NCBI RefSeq assembly: GCF_963853665.1
Contig: NZ_OY970459.1
Span: 3,968,001-4,032,000, forward strand
Source: Mycobacterium decipiens
GTDB taxonomy: Bacteria > Actinomycetota > Actinomycetes > Mycobacteriales > Mycobacteriaceae
Length of the DNA: 64,000 nt
Direction of reading: 5' to 3'
Positions 29,679 through 39,569 of this stretch are shown piece after piece (within the stretch, counting starts at the first letter, position 1; each line of letters opens with the position of its first letter). The position numbers and the translations under genes are program-made. Below the pieces are notes generated by a model. It had not been told where the DNA came from and searched no databases. It saw only the letters and a program-made list of their open reading frames with translations.

Positions 29679-30590
29679 CTACGTGCCGGACCAACTGAAG
29701 CCCAGTCCGGCGAGCAGATCTGTTTCCCAGCCACGCCCATCGCGCTCGCCCGCGGAGCCGGCGGCCAGCACGTAGTGCTCGTCGGCCAGGATGGGCAGGG
29801 CCAGGTTGTTCGACAGGGCGCAGGCCCGGCCGGTCGGCCCAACCACAACTTGGGTGGCATGCGCAGCCAGGGCCGCAACCTTGGCGCCGCGCGCCTGCTC
29901 GTCGGCCTCGACGACGGCGTCGATGCGTTCGTCGGAGTACCCGAACGCAATCTCCTCCGCCCGCGGCAGCACCCATTCGGGTCGAAGATCGTCGGGGGTC
30001 AGGGCCCGCGCGCCGGAAACGAACGCGCTCAGACCGAAGACCGTCCAGTAGAACTTCGGCACCGGCCACGGGTTACCGGGGTAGTCGACGGTGCCGGAGG
30101 CCATACCCGCAGCGGCCACCGCGGCGGTGGTAATGGTGTGGGTGCGCACGTGATCGGGATGGCCGTAACCGCCATCGGGGTCATAGGTCACCACGACATG
30201 CGGCCGCAGCTGGCGAATGGTCGCGACCAGCGTCCCGACCGTCTCCCGTTGGTCGGCATCGATGAATCTGCGCTGATTCCGCTGGTCAGTGCCGGCCATT
30301 CCGGAGTCACGCCAACGACCGGCGCCGCCCAGGTAGATGGGCCCGGCAACCCCCAACGCGTGCAATGCCGCGGTGAGCTCACCAATGCGGTAGCCACCGA
30401 GTTGGTCCGCATGATCGACGGCGAGTTGAGCCCAGCGGTCACCGATGACCTCGCCCTCCTCACCCAACGTGCACGTGACGACATGAACCTGTGCGCCGCG
30501 GGCGCTGTAATGGGCGATGGTGGCGCCGTTGCTGAGGCTCTCGTCGTCCGGGTGGGCGTGAACAAACAGCAGCCGCGGCGTCTCAGCCAT
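29679..30590 (-). CDS. mshB: Mycothiol deacetylase MshB
   Basis: A 303-residue zinc-dependent deacetylase that removes acetate from GlcNAc-Ins in mycothiol synthesis. The LmbE/PIG-L fold zinc ligands are visible: His13 and Asp16 in HAHPDDES, and His147 in [11 protein letters not shown]. The general base Asp15 is also present. Start and length match the family exactly. It is probably co-transcribed with the small ORF and membrane protein downstream. Its upstream side borders the duplicated PE region, whose first copy begins about 15 bp beyond the start. Confidence 0.95.
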   Translation of the reverse strand: MAETPRLLFVHAHPDDESLSNGATIAHYSARGAQVHVVTCTLGEEGEVIGDRWAQLAVDHADQLGGYRIGELTAALHALGVAGPIYLGGAGRWRDSGMAGTDQRNQRRFIDADQRETVGTLVATIRQLRPHVVVTYDPDGGYGHPDHVRTHTITTAAVAAAGMASGTVDYPGNPWPVPKFYWTVFGLSAFVSGARALTPDDLRPEWVLPRAEEIAFGYSDERIDAVVEADEQARGAKVAALAAHATQVVVGPTGRACALSNNLALPILADEHYVLAAGSAGERDGRGWETDLLAGLGFSWSGT

Positions 30591-30605
30591 GGCCGCACCC
30601 TACCG

Positions 30606-31175
30606 GCGCCGCTGCCACCCGCGGGGGGCGGCGCCGGGCGGGCAAAAAATTCCTCGGCGCAATAGCTACCTTTTCGCGACCAAAGCCGCTACGGTCAACA
30701 CCGGATAGTGAACGACTACGTCTACAATGGGGTCGGCAATCGTCGCTGCCCCCGCCAGACGTCGAAATTGTTCGGCGCCCAAACCGGTTCGTGGAAGGAG
30801 ATTCACGCGTGTCGTTCGTCACCACACCGCCCGAGATGTTGACGGCATCGGCCAGCAAGCTGCAGGGATCGGCGCGGCCATGAGCGCCAATGACGCCTCC
30901 GCGGCGCCGGATACCACCGGAGCCGTTCCCGCCGCCGATGAGATGTCGACGCTCACCGCCGCGTTGTTCGCCGCGCACGGCGAACTGTATGTGGAGGTCA
31001 ACGCCTGGGCCCGTACGATCCATGACGTTTTTGTCTCCACACTGCAAGCCGGTGCGAGCGCGCTTGCGGCAACTGAGTCCGTCAACGCCACCATCGCCGA
31101 CACGTAGCGCGACGAAGCAATGCCGCCACCCCTGATCGCGGCCAACCGTGCGTTGTTGTTGGCGCTCATCGCCGA
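30606..31175 (+). repeat. Direct repeat copy 1 (decayed PE/PPE promoter and coding segment)
   Basis: From 30606 to about 31107 this matches 32477-32997, covering the promoter region, ribosome-binding site and PE gene. From about 31111 to 31175 it matches PPE17 sequence at about 33312-33373. The roughly 310 bp in between, the PPE start and first 100 codons, are deleted here. Copy 1 carries the disabling changes and copy 2 is intact. Confidence 0.8.
30809..31107 (+). pseudogene. Broken PE11/lipX-like gene
   Basis: The GTG at 30809 with GGAAGGAG upstream starts VSFVTTPPEM as in the intact copy at 32695. At 30865-30867 there are three G where the intact copy has four, and the frame ends at TGA 30881-30883 after 24 codons. 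The rest of the PE sequence continues in another frame to 31107. That part also lacks one codon (PAADEM versus PAAADEV) and has lost the tyrosine of the secretion motif (ALAATE instead of SYAATE). Loss of both frame and export signal indicates a true pseudogene rather than a sequencing slip. Confidence 0.85.
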
Positions 31176-32046
31176 GGATGAACACGACGCTGGCATGGCG
31201 CGAGACTCCGTCAGCACCAACGCATTTGGCTACTCAATCCAGCCACTCGCCAACCATACGCCGGAGGACGGTGCAATGCGGCTACCATCCCTGCCCTCGA
31301 CGAGACGCTCATCACCGGCGAATCCGAAGCGCATCGTCCGCAGCGAACACCTCCGATCGGCGTCACTAGATCCCAACCAGCGCTACGCGCTGGTGGATCT
31401 TCTCTACGGTGTCTACAGCGAGACCTGCTACGGCCACACGCGCGACGAGTTCGCGGCGATGGTGTTCAGTGCCGGCGCTGGCCGCTTCGCGCTGTTCTAC
31501 GATGCGGATCTCGAGTTCGCGGGCTTCTCCTATGCCGCCTTCGAATACCTGGAACACGACGGACGCAGGTACGCACTGCTAAACGCGGGCGTGTTCTTCC
31601 GGCCCGGATATCACGGCGGCACGCTCACCGGGCTCTTCGAGCTGCGCCAGGCCCTGCGGTTCAAGCTTCGCCACCCGCGCACCCCGCTGGTCTATGTGAC
31701 CCGCTGCTCATCGCCGGCGGCCTACCGCCTGCTCGCCACGGTGCCGCGGATCTATCCGAGTCACAAGTTCGCGACGCCGGCCGACATCGACGCCCTGGCG
31801 CGCGCGGCCAGCGCTCAGCGACGCTACGTCCCGGTCGGCGAGGACCCCTGGATCGTGCGCTCGAACGCCATACCGTATGACGCCTCGCAGCTGCGCCTCC
31901 TCGACCACGATCCCGACGCACGGTTCTTTGCCAAGCTCACCCCTGCCTACGCCGAGGGGGAAGCGCTGCTGATCTGGCTGCCCCTTGACCTGGCTAACAT
32001 CGCCGGCGGATTCGTTGGCCTGCTGCGCAGGCGGTTGGCCCGATAA
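31120..32046 (+). CDS. Uncharacterised protein, GNAT-like core, N-terminus derived from a PPE gene
   Basis: An open frame of 308 codons. The first 20 residues (PPPLIAANRALLLALIAED) are the PPE17 helix in the PPE reading frame, a relic of the deleted PPE gene. The real protein probably starts at ATG 31195 or 31276, from about residue 70 onward being compact and globular. A segment near residues 120-170 (RFALFYDADLEFAGFSYAAF, then YALLNAGVFFRPGYHGG) has the strand-turn pattern of acyl-CoA N-acyltransferases, but this is only an impression and no catalytic residues can be named. The C-terminus has a hydrophobic stretch, LLIWLPLDLANIAGGFVGLL. I do not know it from this H37Rv locus. Confidence 0.65.
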   Translation: MPPPLIAANRALLLALIAEDEHDAGMARDSVSTNAFGYSIQPLANHTPEDGAMRLPSLPSTRRSSPANPKRIVRSEHLRSASLDPNQRYALVDLLYGVYSETCYGHTRDEFAAMVFSAGAGRFALFYDADLEFAGFSYAAFEYLEHDGRRYALLNAGVFFRPGYHGGTLTGLFELRQALRFKLRHPRTPLVYVTRCSSPAAYRLLATVPRIYPSHKFATPADIDALARAASAQRRYVPVGEDPWIVRSNAIPYDASQLRLLDHDPDARFFAKLTPAYAEGEALLIWLPLDLANIAGGFVGLLRRRLAR

Positions 32047-32123
32047 GCACACCTACTACGCAGGGGGCACGCACCGCGTTAGTCGCACTGGCCGGGGGCG
32101 TAGCTCGCGGCGGCTGGGCCGCG

Positions 32124-32438
32124 TTGACCCACGGGCACTTGGGCGCGGAGGTGGCGCTGCGCGTGGGCTGCACGCAGGCAGCGGTGAGCGCGTCGACGAC
32201 GCTGGTGCTGGCACTGGTGCTGGAACGACTGTTCCGCATGCCGTCGGATCCCGTGCGCGGCTTCTGGTTGGCCACCGTGGGGACGTCAATGCTGGCGACG
32301 TTGTGGCTGATTGTGGGCCACGCGCTCACCGGCACGCCGCACATCGCCGCGGCCTTCGCCCCGTCGGTGATCGTGGGTAGCACATTCAGCTTCGGCTACG
32401 CCCGCACCCTGCTGGCGCGCACCCGGCGAGGCAGCTGA
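32124..32438 (+). CDS. Small uncharacterised membrane protein
   Basis: About 104 residues from a TTG at 32124, with three hydrophobic segments: SASTTLVLALVLERLF, FWLATVGTSMLATLWLIVGH and IAAAFAPSVIVGSTFSFG. The frame is open further upstream (residues like ALVALAGGVARGGWAALTHG), but no ATG or GTG is available, so the start is unsettled. It lies 77 bp after the GNAT-like gene on the same strand, and the two probably form an operon. Function unknown; the pair sits between the two copies of the PE repeat. Confidence 0.6.
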   Translation: MTHGHLGAEVALRVGCTQAAVSASTTLVLALVLERLFRMPSDPVRGFWLATVGTSMLATLWLIVGHALTGTPHIAAAFAPSVIVGSTFSFGYARTLLARTRRGS

Positions 32439-32476
32439 CATCGCGCTCAACGAGGGCGCCGGCCCTTGCCGCGGGC

Positions 32477-33373
32477 GCGCCGCTGCCACCCGCGAAGGGC
32501 GGCGCCGGGCGCGGCAAAAATATTTTCTCGGCAAATCGCTACCGTTTCGTGACCAAAGCCGCTATGGTGAAGATCACATAGTGAACGAGCCCGTCTACAA
32601 CGCTGTGCCGGAACCGTAGCTCGTCGCTGTCCCCCGCCAGACGTTCGAAATTGCTCGACGCCTAACCACCTGGTTTTTGGAAGGAGATTTACGCGTGTCG
32701 TTCGTCACCACACAGCCCGAGATGTTGACGGCATCGGCCAGCAAGCTGCAGGGGATCGGCGCGGCCATGAGCGCCAATGACGCCTCCGCGGCGCCGGCTA
32801 CCACCGGAGTGGTTCCCGCCGCTGCCGATGAGGTCTCGACGCTCACCGCCGCGTTGTTCGCCGCGCACGGCGAGCTGTATCTGGAAGTCAGCGCCCGGGC
32901 CCGCGCGATCCATGACTTTTTTGTCTCCACACTGCAAACCAGTGCGCGCTCGTATGCGGCAACCGAAACCGCCAACGCCACCATCGCCGGCGCGTAGAGA
33001 GGCTGAGCGACAATGGATTTCGCAGCGTTACCACCGGAGGTCAACTCCGGCAGAATGTACACCGGTGCGGGAGTCGGATCATGGCTGACCGCGGCCGCAG
33101 CCTGGGACAAGGTGGCCGAAGGCCTATACGCTGCGGCAAGTTCTTACGATTCCGAGATCACCGGGCTGACGTTCGGGTGGCTGGGGCCGTCGTCGCTGTT
33201 GATGGCGGCCGCCGCCGCGCCCTATCTGGCCTGGATCACCGCGACCGCTAGCCTAGCCGAGTTCGTCGCTACCAAGGCCAAGCTGGTGGCAGCCGCCTTC
33301 GAAATGGCCTTCGCGAAGACGGTGCCGCCTCCCCTGATCGTGGCCAACCGAGCGTTGTTGTTGGCGCTCATCG
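32477..33373 (+). repeat. Direct repeat copy 2 (intact PE/PPE promoter and coding segment)
   Basis: This is the partner of the copy at 30606-31175. The homologous parts are about 32477-32997 (upstream region plus the PE gene) and 33312-33373 (the PPE17 helix PPPLIVANRALLLALIA). Both genes are intact here, so this is taken as the functional copy. Confidence 0.8.
32695..32997 (+). CDS. lipX: PE11 / LipX
   Basis: A 100-residue PE-only protein from the GTG at 32695, with GGAAGGAG upstream, starting VSFVTTQPEM. The export motif YAATE is at residues 87-91. Its M. tuberculosis counterpart PE11 is reported as a cell-wall esterase/lipase (LipX) that alters envelope lipids; no GxSxG elbow is visible, so activity cannot be judged here. 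PPE17 follows after 15 bp and is the expected partner. The near-identical but broken copy is 1.9 kb upstream. Confidence 0.9.
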   Translation: MSFVTTQPEMLTASASKLQGIGAAMSANDASAAPATTGVVPAAADEVSTLTAALFAAHGELYLEVSARARAIHDFFVSTLQTSARSYAATETANATIAGA

Positions 33374-34152
33374 CGACCAACTTTTTCGGACAGAACACTC
33401 CAGCGATCGCGATTACCGAAGCCCACTACACCGAAATGTGGGTGCAGGATGCCGAAGCGATGTACGAGTATGCCGCCACCGCGTCAGCCGCATCACAACT
33501 GACGCCGTTCGCACCCCCGGCGCCGACGACCAACCCCAGCGGGCGGGCCGGCCAGCTCGCGGCGGTGGCGCAGGCTGTGGGCAAGGCCACCGTTACGCAC
33601 GCCGCGGCGCGACCGTTGACGTCCCTCCACGAACTCATCGGTTCGGTGTCCGAGACGCTGCGGCTGGTCGCATCGCCCACGACGGGCAATCTGCCTGCGA
33701 GGCTGCAGGCGCTGCTGTCGGCGTTGCAGAAGGCTTCCTACCCCATGATGGCCATTCGAATCGCAACGGTACCCGTGGAATATGCACTGGCCATGATGGA
33801 GGGCTCCAACATGGGCCAGATGATGCAACGCTTCGCGTTGAGCAAGCTGCCGGCGCTGCTGCGCCTCGGCGCGCTGCGCGCCCCCTTGGAGGCGCTACAC
33901 AACGCCGTTAGCCCGGTGTCGGCAGCTATCGGAAGAGCGGGCTCGATCGGGGGATTGTCGGTACCCCCTAGCTGGGTTGCGGACAAAGCGATCACCCCGT
34001 TGGCGAAAACTCTCCCGGTATCCGCGGCGGGGGGGCCCTCGGGAACCTCTTGGTCCCAACTGACGATGGCGGGCCTAGCCGGAGGTGCCGTGGGGGCCCT
34101 TGCGTCAAGGACCCGCTCATCCGTAGTACCTCGCTCACCCGCCGCCGGCTAG
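33013..34152 (+). CDS. PPE17: PPE17 (PPE-SVP family)
   Basis: A 379-residue PPE protein beginning MDFAALPPEVNSGRMYTG, with the TVPPPLIVANRALLLALIA helix (residues about 102-120), the WxG-like EMWVQD and the SVP signature GSIGGLSVPPSW near residue 315. PE11 is immediately upstream and both should be secreted together through ESX-5. The protein is about 30 residues longer than I recall for Rv1168c, with the extra length at the Ala/Ser-rich C-terminus. The TetR regulator starts 74 bp downstream. Confidence 0.88.
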   Translation: MDFAALPPEVNSGRMYTGAGVGSWLTAAAAWDKVAEGLYAAASSYDSEITGLTFGWLGPSSLLMAAAAAPYLAWITATASLAEFVATKAKLVAAAFEMAFAKTVPPPLIVANRALLLALIATNFFGQNTPAIAITEAHYTEMWVQDAEAMYEYAATASAASQLTPFAPPAPTTNPSGRAGQLAAVAQAVGKATVTHAAARPLTSLHELIGSVSETLRLVASPTTGNLPARLQALLSALQKASYPMMAIRIATVPVEYALAMMEGSNMGQMMQRFALSKLPALLRLGALRAPLEALHNAVSPVSAAIGRAGSIGGLSVPPSWVADKAITPLAKTLPVSAAGGPSGTSWSQLTMAGLAGGAVGALASRTRSSVVPRSPAAG

Positions 34153-34214
34153 CACAACGGCCTCAGCTGAGGGCTCGGCGGCCCGACCGCAGCGAACGGA
34201 AAGCCCGTGTTGGC

Positions 34215-34220
34215 TACTAT
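34215..34220 (+). promoter_or_regulatory. -10 hexamer for leaderless TetR gene
   Basis: TACTAT lies six bases before the ATG at 34227, with no Shine-Dalgarno sequence, so leaderless transcription is expected. Confidence 0.55.
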
Positions 34221-34226
34221 CGCAGC

Positions 34227-34835
34227 ATGACGGTGAGCGCACCCTCGAAAACCAACCGATACCGGCGGCGAGGCGAGGTGCTGGAGCGTGCGCTATACGA
34301 GGCGACGCTGGCCGAGTTGAGGGCCGTCGGGTACGCCGGGCTGACCATGGAAGGGATCGCGGCGCGCGCCCAAACCGGCAAAGCCGCGTTGTATCGGCGC
34401 TGGGCCGACAAACGTGAACTGGCTTTGGCCGCGGTGCAATACGCCGTCCCGCCGGTGCCCGAACCGCGCGCTGACCGATCGGCGCGGGAGAATCTCCTGG
34501 CGGTGTTTACCGCCAACTGCGAAATCCTGGCCGGCAGAACCGCCCTCCCCAGCATGGAGATCGTCGGCCAGCTCCTGCACGAGCCCGAATTGCGCGCTAT
34601 CTTCGTCAACTCCGTGTGGGCCCCGCGGCTGCGAATCGTCGAATCAATCCTGCAGGCCGGCGTACGCTCCGGCGAAATCGACCCCGCGATTCTCACGCCC
34701 ATGACCGCGCGCATTGGGCCCGCCCTGCTGCATCAGCATGTGTTGTTCACCGGATCGCCGCCCGACCGCGAGCAACTCAGCCGCATCGTCGATGCCATGA
34801 TCCTGCCGCACGTGAAAGCCAGCAGACCCAACTGA
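34227..34835 (+). CDS. TetR family regulator (Rv1167c-like)
   Basis: A 202-residue TetR protein. The helix-turn-helix is LTMEGIAARAQTGKAALYRR followed by WADKRELA (about residues 33-60). The C-terminal half is the TetR_C type found with AcrR-like repressors. The ATG at 34227 gives the family length; the frame is open upstream through the end of PPE17 but that part is not gene-like. It is convergent with lpqW (24-bp gap). Targets are unknown; a role in controlling the neighbouring PE11-PPE17 operon is possible but not shown. Confidence 0.88.
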   Translation: MTVSAPSKTNRYRRRGEVLERALYEATLAELRAVGYAGLTMEGIAARAQTGKAALYRRWADKRELALAAVQYAVPPVPEPRADRSARENLLAVFTANCEILAGRTALPSMEIVGQLLHEPELRAIFVNSVWAPRLRIVESILQAGVRSGEIDPAILTPMTARIGPALLHQHVLFTGSPPDREQLSRIVDAMILPHVKASRPN

Positions 34836-34859
34836 CGATTCCGGCCGCGTGACCAGCGG

Positions 34860-36767
34860 CTATCGCCCGATCTTGATCCATTGGCCGGCGTCGGCGACGA
34901 TGCCGACGGGTACCGCACCGGACAGGCTGACGTTCTGCACGCTCGGGCCGGCCGCGACGATCGTGGTGTCCTGCAAAATCGGCAACACCGTCGACATGTT
35001 CCACAGTCGCGGTTCGACCGCGGTGATCACGTCGTTGATGTTCTTGGTGCCGTTGAGGGCGGCATCGATGTTCGACTGGATGCTGCGGTCGCAGATGCCG
35101 GTGAGGTTCGAAGGCGCTTTCACCAGCGCACCAGGGTCGGGTGGGCGGCGCGGGGCCGTCGGCGTCGGCGTGGCAGTGTCGGGCGCGGCGGACGGCGTCG
35201 AGCCAGCGGGTCCAGAGGGTGCCGTCGTCGGCGCATTGGCGGCCGGGACCGTCGTCACCTGTAGTGCGGGGCAACCGTAACGAGAGGCCAACAGGGTCGC
35301 CAGGTTTCCGCCGGCCTGCCGCCAGCCCACGATGGCGTCCACCCGATTGTCGTTCAGCGCCTCGCGATAAAGCGTCGGCGGGTCCAGCGCCAACACAGTC
35401 GCGGCGATACCGACGTTGCGCAACTGGTCGGCGGCCGTGTTGGCGACGGCCACCGCGGTCGGGTCATTGGCGGCCACCCCGATGACCAGCGACAGTTGCT
35501 TGCCGTCCTTGCTGATCCGGCCGCGGATGACTTCCGGCGGCCCGGTGCTCACCGGCGTGGTCGTCGAATCGGGGCCCGCCGGCGCAGGCGATGCAAATGT
35601 GTTGCTCTCGACCTGGAATCCCGAGGCCTCCAACAGGCCCAGCGCTGTCGTGGTGCTCATCGCGGGAGGTGCGGTGGGTACGTAACCCGGGTCGCTCGGC
35701 GACCGGATCTGCGCTTGGTCCAGGGTGACGGTGTTGTCGGTGCCGGCGCCCACGGCGGCGAGCAGATCCACGTCAAGCAACCCCAAAATCGCCTTGCGAA
35801 CCTGGTTGTCGGCCAGTTTGGGTACGTTTGCGCGCAACGTGAACTGCATGACTCGAGGGGTGACTATCCGGGCGGTCCGCACGTCGGGGATGGCCGACAA
35901 CTGGGCGAATGCCGCCGAGCCGCCATGTACCTGAGCCACCTGGGTGTCCCCGTTACGTACCGAATCGGCCAGCGCGGCCGGCGCCCCGGCCCGGCGGAAG
36001 AGAATGAGGGCCGGTTTGGCCGGTGGCCCCCAGTAACGGTCGTTGCGGGCGATCAGGATTTCGTCGCGCTGCGGGTCGATGTTCTCCAGCCGGAACTGTC
36101 CACCCGTGACCGGCAAGGCCCGGGCCAGGCCGGCCGCGAAGCCGCCCGGGATGTCCTTCACGATGTGCGCCGGCAGGATGTTGCTGAACAACTCACGCCA
36201 CGCGGGGTACGGCTGCGCGAAGGTGACGACCGCCTGCTTACCGCCTTCGAGTGACTGGACACTGGTGATCAGGTCGTATCCGGCCGGGTCGACGACGCCA
36301 GGCTGGGTGGCCATCTGCTGCCACAGGTACCAGAAGTCGTCGGCCGCGATCGGGGCGTTGTCCGTCCACTGCGCCTCCGGCCGGATCTTGTAGGTCACCG
36401 TGAACGGGCGTTCGTTGGTCACGTCGGCGGAAACCAACAGGGTCGGGTCCATCTCCCAGCGCGAACCGGTCGGCGTGTCGGGATCGGGAACCGGCCGGAA
36501 CGCACTGGGCAACACCAGCGCGCTGATTGCCGCGTTCACCGGAGACAGGTCGGACAGCAGATGCGGGTTGAACCCGGGGCCGATCCAGTCGATGCCCATG
36601 ATGATCTGGGTGGGACGCTGCGGCGGGGGCGGGGTGCTGCGCGGCGTATCGGTGCTCTGCGGCGCCGGCGGCGGGCTGACGGTACACCCCGACAACACCA
36701 GACCCAGCAGCGAGACCACGATGCCGATCGTCATGCAGACCTGGCGGGCTCGTTGCAGCACGAGCAT
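34860..36767 (-). CDS. lpqW: Lipoprotein LpqW (PIM/LAM branch-point regulator)
   Basis: A 635-residue lipoprotein with a signal sequence ending in the lipobox LSGC (cysteine about residue 28) and a Pro/Ser-rich linker, then a family 5 periplasmic substrate-binding fold. In Mycobacterium smegmatis LpqW controls flow of PIM4 into lipoarabinomannan, and its mutants are suppressed by changes in pimE, which also lies in this window (46647). The ATG at 36767 gives the remembered H37Rv length. The frame is open 36 codons further upstream without a good start. A proline/alanine/threonine-rich insertion is visible around residues 545-580. Confidence 0.9.
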   Translation of the reverse strand: MLVLQRARQVCMTIGIVVSLLGLVLSGCTVSPPPAPQSTDTPRSTPPPPQRPTQIIMGIDWIGPGFNPHLLSDLSPVNAAISALVLPSAFRPVPDPDTPTGSRWEMDPTLLVSADVTNERPFTVTYKIRPEAQWTDNAPIAADDFWYLWQQMATQPGVVDPAGYDLITSVQSLEGGKQAVVTFAQPYPAWRELFSNILPAHIVKDIPGGFAAGLARALPVTGGQFRLENIDPQRDEILIARNDRYWGPPAKPALILFRRAGAPAALADSVRNGDTQVAQVHGGSAAFAQLSAIPDVRTARIVTPRVMQFTLRANVPKLADNQVRKAILGLLDVDLLAAVGAGTDNTVTLDQAQIRSPSDPGYVPTAPPAMSTTTALGLLEASGFQVESNTFASPAPAGPDSTTTPVSTGPPEVIRGRISKDGKQLSLVIGVAANDPTAVAVANTAADQLRNVGIAATVLALDPPTLYREALNDNRVDAIVGWRQAGGNLATLLASRYGCPALQVTTVPAANAPTTAPSGPAGSTPSAAPDTATPTPTAPRRPPDPGALVKAPSNLTGICDRSIQSNIDAALNGTKNINDVITAVEPRLWNMSTVLPILQDTTIVAAGPSVQNVSLSGAVPVGIVADAGQWIKIGR

Positions 36768-36880
36768 CAGGGTAGCGAGCGCCTGACCGCCTCCGCGCCC
36801 CGCGAGCGTAACGCCGCTGCGCAAAACCGGGCCGGATCTCGCTGCACCGTTACGCTCGTGCGGTGTGGGCGGCACCTAGG

Positions 36881-38767
36881 CTAGCCCCGGGCCTTGGCGC
36901 GCGCCCGGCTGCGAGCCCGGGCGGTGCCAGCCAGCTCGACCTTGCGGACCCGCACGATCTCCGGAGTGACCTCGACGCATTCGTCGGGCGCGCAGAACTC
37001 CATCGCGCGCTCGAGATCGAGTTCGAGCGGCTTGGCCAGCGTCTCGATTACATCCGCGGTCGACGACCGCATGTTGGTCAGCTTCTTCTCCCGGGTGACG
37101 TTGATATCGAGATCCTCCGGACGGGGGTTGATCCCGACAACCATGCCCTCGTAGGTCTCCTGGCCGGGCTCGACGAAGAATTGGCCCCGGTCGGAGAGTT
37201 GGAGCAGCGCGAACGGCGTGATCGTGCCGGACCGGTCGGATACCAGGGACCCGGTGTGCCGGGCCCGGATCTCCCCCGCCCACGGCCGGTAGCCGTCGAA
37301 CACGGCGTTGGCGATGCCGGTGCCGCGGGTGAGGGTGAGGAAGTCGGTGCGGAAGCCGATCAGGCCGCGGCTGGGCACGACGAAATCCATCCGGACCCAG
37401 CCGGCGGCATGGTTGGTCATCTCCTCCATGCGGCCCTTGCGACCGGCCATAAGTTGGGTGATGGCGCCGACGAACTCCTCGGGACAGTCGATCGTCATCG
37501 CCTCGAACGGCTCGTGGCGCTGGCCGTCGATCGTCTTGGTGACCACCTGCGGTTTGCCGACCGTGAGCTCGAAGCCCTCCCGGCGCATCGTCTCGACCAG
37601 CACGGCCAGCGCTAGCTCGCCGCGGCCCTGCACCTCCCACGCGTCGGGCCGGCCGATGTCGAGGACGCGGATCGAGACGTTGCCGACCAATTCGGTGTCC
37701 AGCCGGCTGCCGACCATGCGCGCGGTCAGCTTGTGCCCGGAAACCTTGCCGGCCAGCGGCGAGGTGTTGGTGCCGATCGTCACCGAGATGGCCGGTTCGT
37801 CGACGGTGATGCGCGGCAGAGCGTGGGCGTGGTCGGGATCCGCGAGCGTGTCGCCGATCATGATCTCGGGCAGCCCCGCTACGGCCACGATGTTGCCGGC
37901 GATCGCCTCGTCGGTGGCGCTGCGCTCGACGCCCTCGGTGGCCAGCAACTCGGTGATCTTGGCGCTGGTGATGACGGGCACCCCATCCACCTCGCGCATC
38001 CACGCCACCTGTTGACCTTTGCGCAGCTTGCCGTTGTAGATGCGGATCAGCGCCAGCCGACCCAGAAAGGCCGACGCGTCCAGGTTGGTAACCAGCGCCT
38101 GCAGCGGCGCGTCCGGGTCACCCTTCGGCGGCGGAACATGCTCCAACAGGACCTCGAACAGCGGGTCCAGGTTGGTGCCGTCGGGAACCTGGCCGTCCGG
38201 CGGCGCCGTGGTACTCACCACCCCCGCCCGCCCGGACGCGTACAGCGTTGGCAGGCCCAGCGCGTGTTCGGCGGCCGCGGCCGCCTCGTCGTCGAGGTCG
38301 CTGGCCACGTCGAGCAACAGGTCGTGGCTGGCGTGCACGACCTCGGCGATGCGCGCGTCGGGCCGGTCCGTCTTGTTGACCACCAGAATCACCGGCAGGT
38401 GCGCGGCCAACGCCTTGCGCAGCACGAACCGCGTCTGCGGCAACGGCCCCTCGGACGCGTCGACCAGGAGCAGCACCCCGTCCACCATGGACAACCCGCG
38501 CTCCACCTCACCGCCGAAGTCGGCGTGCCCCGGGGTGTCGATCACGTTTATGACGGTCACTGTCCCGTCACTGTGATGGCGGTGCACGGCGGTGTTCTTG
38601 GCCAGGATGGTGATGCCCTTTTCCCGCTCCAGGTCGCCGGTGTCCATCACCCGTTCCTGCAGCTCACCGCGTTCGTGTAGGGCGCCAGACTGCCGCAACA
38701 TGGCATCGACCAGGGTGGTCTTGCCATGGTCGACGTGGGCGACGATGGCGACATTGCGGAAAGGCAC
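36881..38767 (-). CDS. typA: Translational GTPase TypA/BipA
   Basis: A 628-residue ribosome-associated GTPase of the elongation-factor family, needed for ribosome assembly or stress translation. The G-domain motifs are HVDHGKTT (G1, residue 10), GITI (G2), DTPGHADF (G3, about 80) and NKTDR (G4, about 135). EF-G-like domains III and V and the BipA C-terminal domain follow. The final residues are Arg/Ala-rich ([13 protein letters not shown]). Length and start agree with the family. It is upstream of lpqW with a 113-bp gap. Confidence 0.95.
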   Translation of the reverse strand: MPFRNVAIVAHVDHGKTTLVDAMLRQSGALHERGELQERVMDTGDLEREKGITILAKNTAVHRHHSDGTVTVINVIDTPGHADFGGEVERGLSMVDGVLLLVDASEGPLPQTRFVLRKALAAHLPVILVVNKTDRPDARIAEVVHASHDLLLDVASDLDDEAAAAAEHALGLPTLYASGRAGVVSTTAPPDGQVPDGTNLDPLFEVLLEHVPPPKGDPDAPLQALVTNLDASAFLGRLALIRIYNGKLRKGQQVAWMREVDGVPVITSAKITELLATEGVERSATDEAIAGNIVAVAGLPEIMIGDTLADPDHAHALPRITVDEPAISVTIGTNTSPLAGKVSGHKLTARMVGSRLDTELVGNVSIRVLDIGRPDAWEVQGRGELALAVLVETMRREGFELTVGKPQVVTKTIDGQRHEPFEAMTIDCPEEFVGAITQLMAGRKGRMEEMTNHAAGWVRMDFVVPSRGLIGFRTDFLTLTRGTGIANAVFDGYRPWAGEIRARHTGSLVSDRSGTITPFALLQLSDRGQFFVEPGQETYEGMVVGINPRPEDLDINVTREKKLTNMRSSTADVIETLAKPLELDLERAMEFCAPDECVEVTPEIVRVRKVELAGTARARSRARAKARG

Positions 38768-38826
38768 GTCGGTGATTGTGGCAGCGGGGGCCTCACAATG
38801 GCGAACTGAGCAGCTTGTTGGGCCTC

Positions 38827-39567
38827 TTACCAGCCGCGGCGGCGCGGCGCTGAACCGATCAGCTCGTGTCTAGCCGCCACCTCGCGGCTGCGGTAGACGA
38901 TGTAGGGCCGAAACAGATAGGCGACGGGCGCGCTGAACGCGTGTACCAATCGGGTAAACGGCCAGAGGGCAAACAGTGCGAGCGCGATCAGCGCGTGCAC
39001 CTGGTAATACAGTGGCGCCTGCGCCATCAGATCCCCACGCGGCGCCAGCATCCAGATCGACCGGAACCAGACCGACACCGATTTCCGGTAGTCGTGTATG
39101 TCGCCTTCGTGCGTGCCGCCCATCAGCGTGCAGGCCAGACCGGCCACGATCGCGCACACCAGCACCAGGTACATCAGCTTGTCGTTACGGGTAGTGGCCA
39201 ACCACACCGGTGTCTGGGTGCGCCGCCGATAGATCAGCAATCCGATACCGATCAGGGTGGCGAATCCGGCGGGCGCGCCGAGCAATAGCGCCTGCAGGTG
39301 GTACAGGTGATCGCTCATTCCGAACGCCTTGGTCCAGGATTCGGGAATGAACAAGCCCATGACGTGGCCCATGATCACCAGCAGGCTGCCGAAATGGAAC
39401 ATCGGGCTGCCGATCGACAGCAGCCGTGACTCATAGAGCTGCGACGAGCGGGAAGTCCAGCCGAACTTGTCGTGGCGATACCGCCACCAGGTGCCGACCA
39501 CCGCGATCGCCAGAACGACGTAAGGCGCGTCGTCCCAGAAGATCTCAACCAGGTTCAGGTCGGCCAA
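38827..39567 (-). CDS. narI: Respiratory nitrate reductase gamma subunit NarI
   Basis: A 246-residue membrane protein with five transmembrane helices that holds two b-type haems and takes electrons from menaquinol for NarGH. Haem-ligand histidines fit helix II (FHFGSLLVIMGHVMGLF) and helix V (YYQVHALIALALFALWPFTR). It is the last gene of the narGHJI operon and starts 2 bp after narJ. The length is as expected. Confidence 0.95.
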   Translation of the reverse strand: MADLNLVEIFWDDAPYVVLAIAVVGTWWRYRHDKFGWTSRSSQLYESRLLSIGSPMFHFGSLLVIMGHVMGLFIPESWTKAFGMSDHLYHLQALLLGAPAGFATLIGIGLLIYRRRTQTPVWLATTRNDKLMYLVLVCAIVAGLACTLMGGTHEGDIHDYRKSVSVWFRSIWMLAPRGDLMAQAPLYYQVHALIALALFALWPFTRLVHAFSAPVAYLFRPYIVYRSREVAARHELIGSAPRRRGW

Positions 39568-39569
39568 CG

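Noticed and set aside
30606..32476. Insertion sequence or transposon carrying the GNAT-like and membrane genes
   Set aside because: No transposase, terminal inverted repeats or target-site duplication were seen; the flanks are PE/PPE homology.
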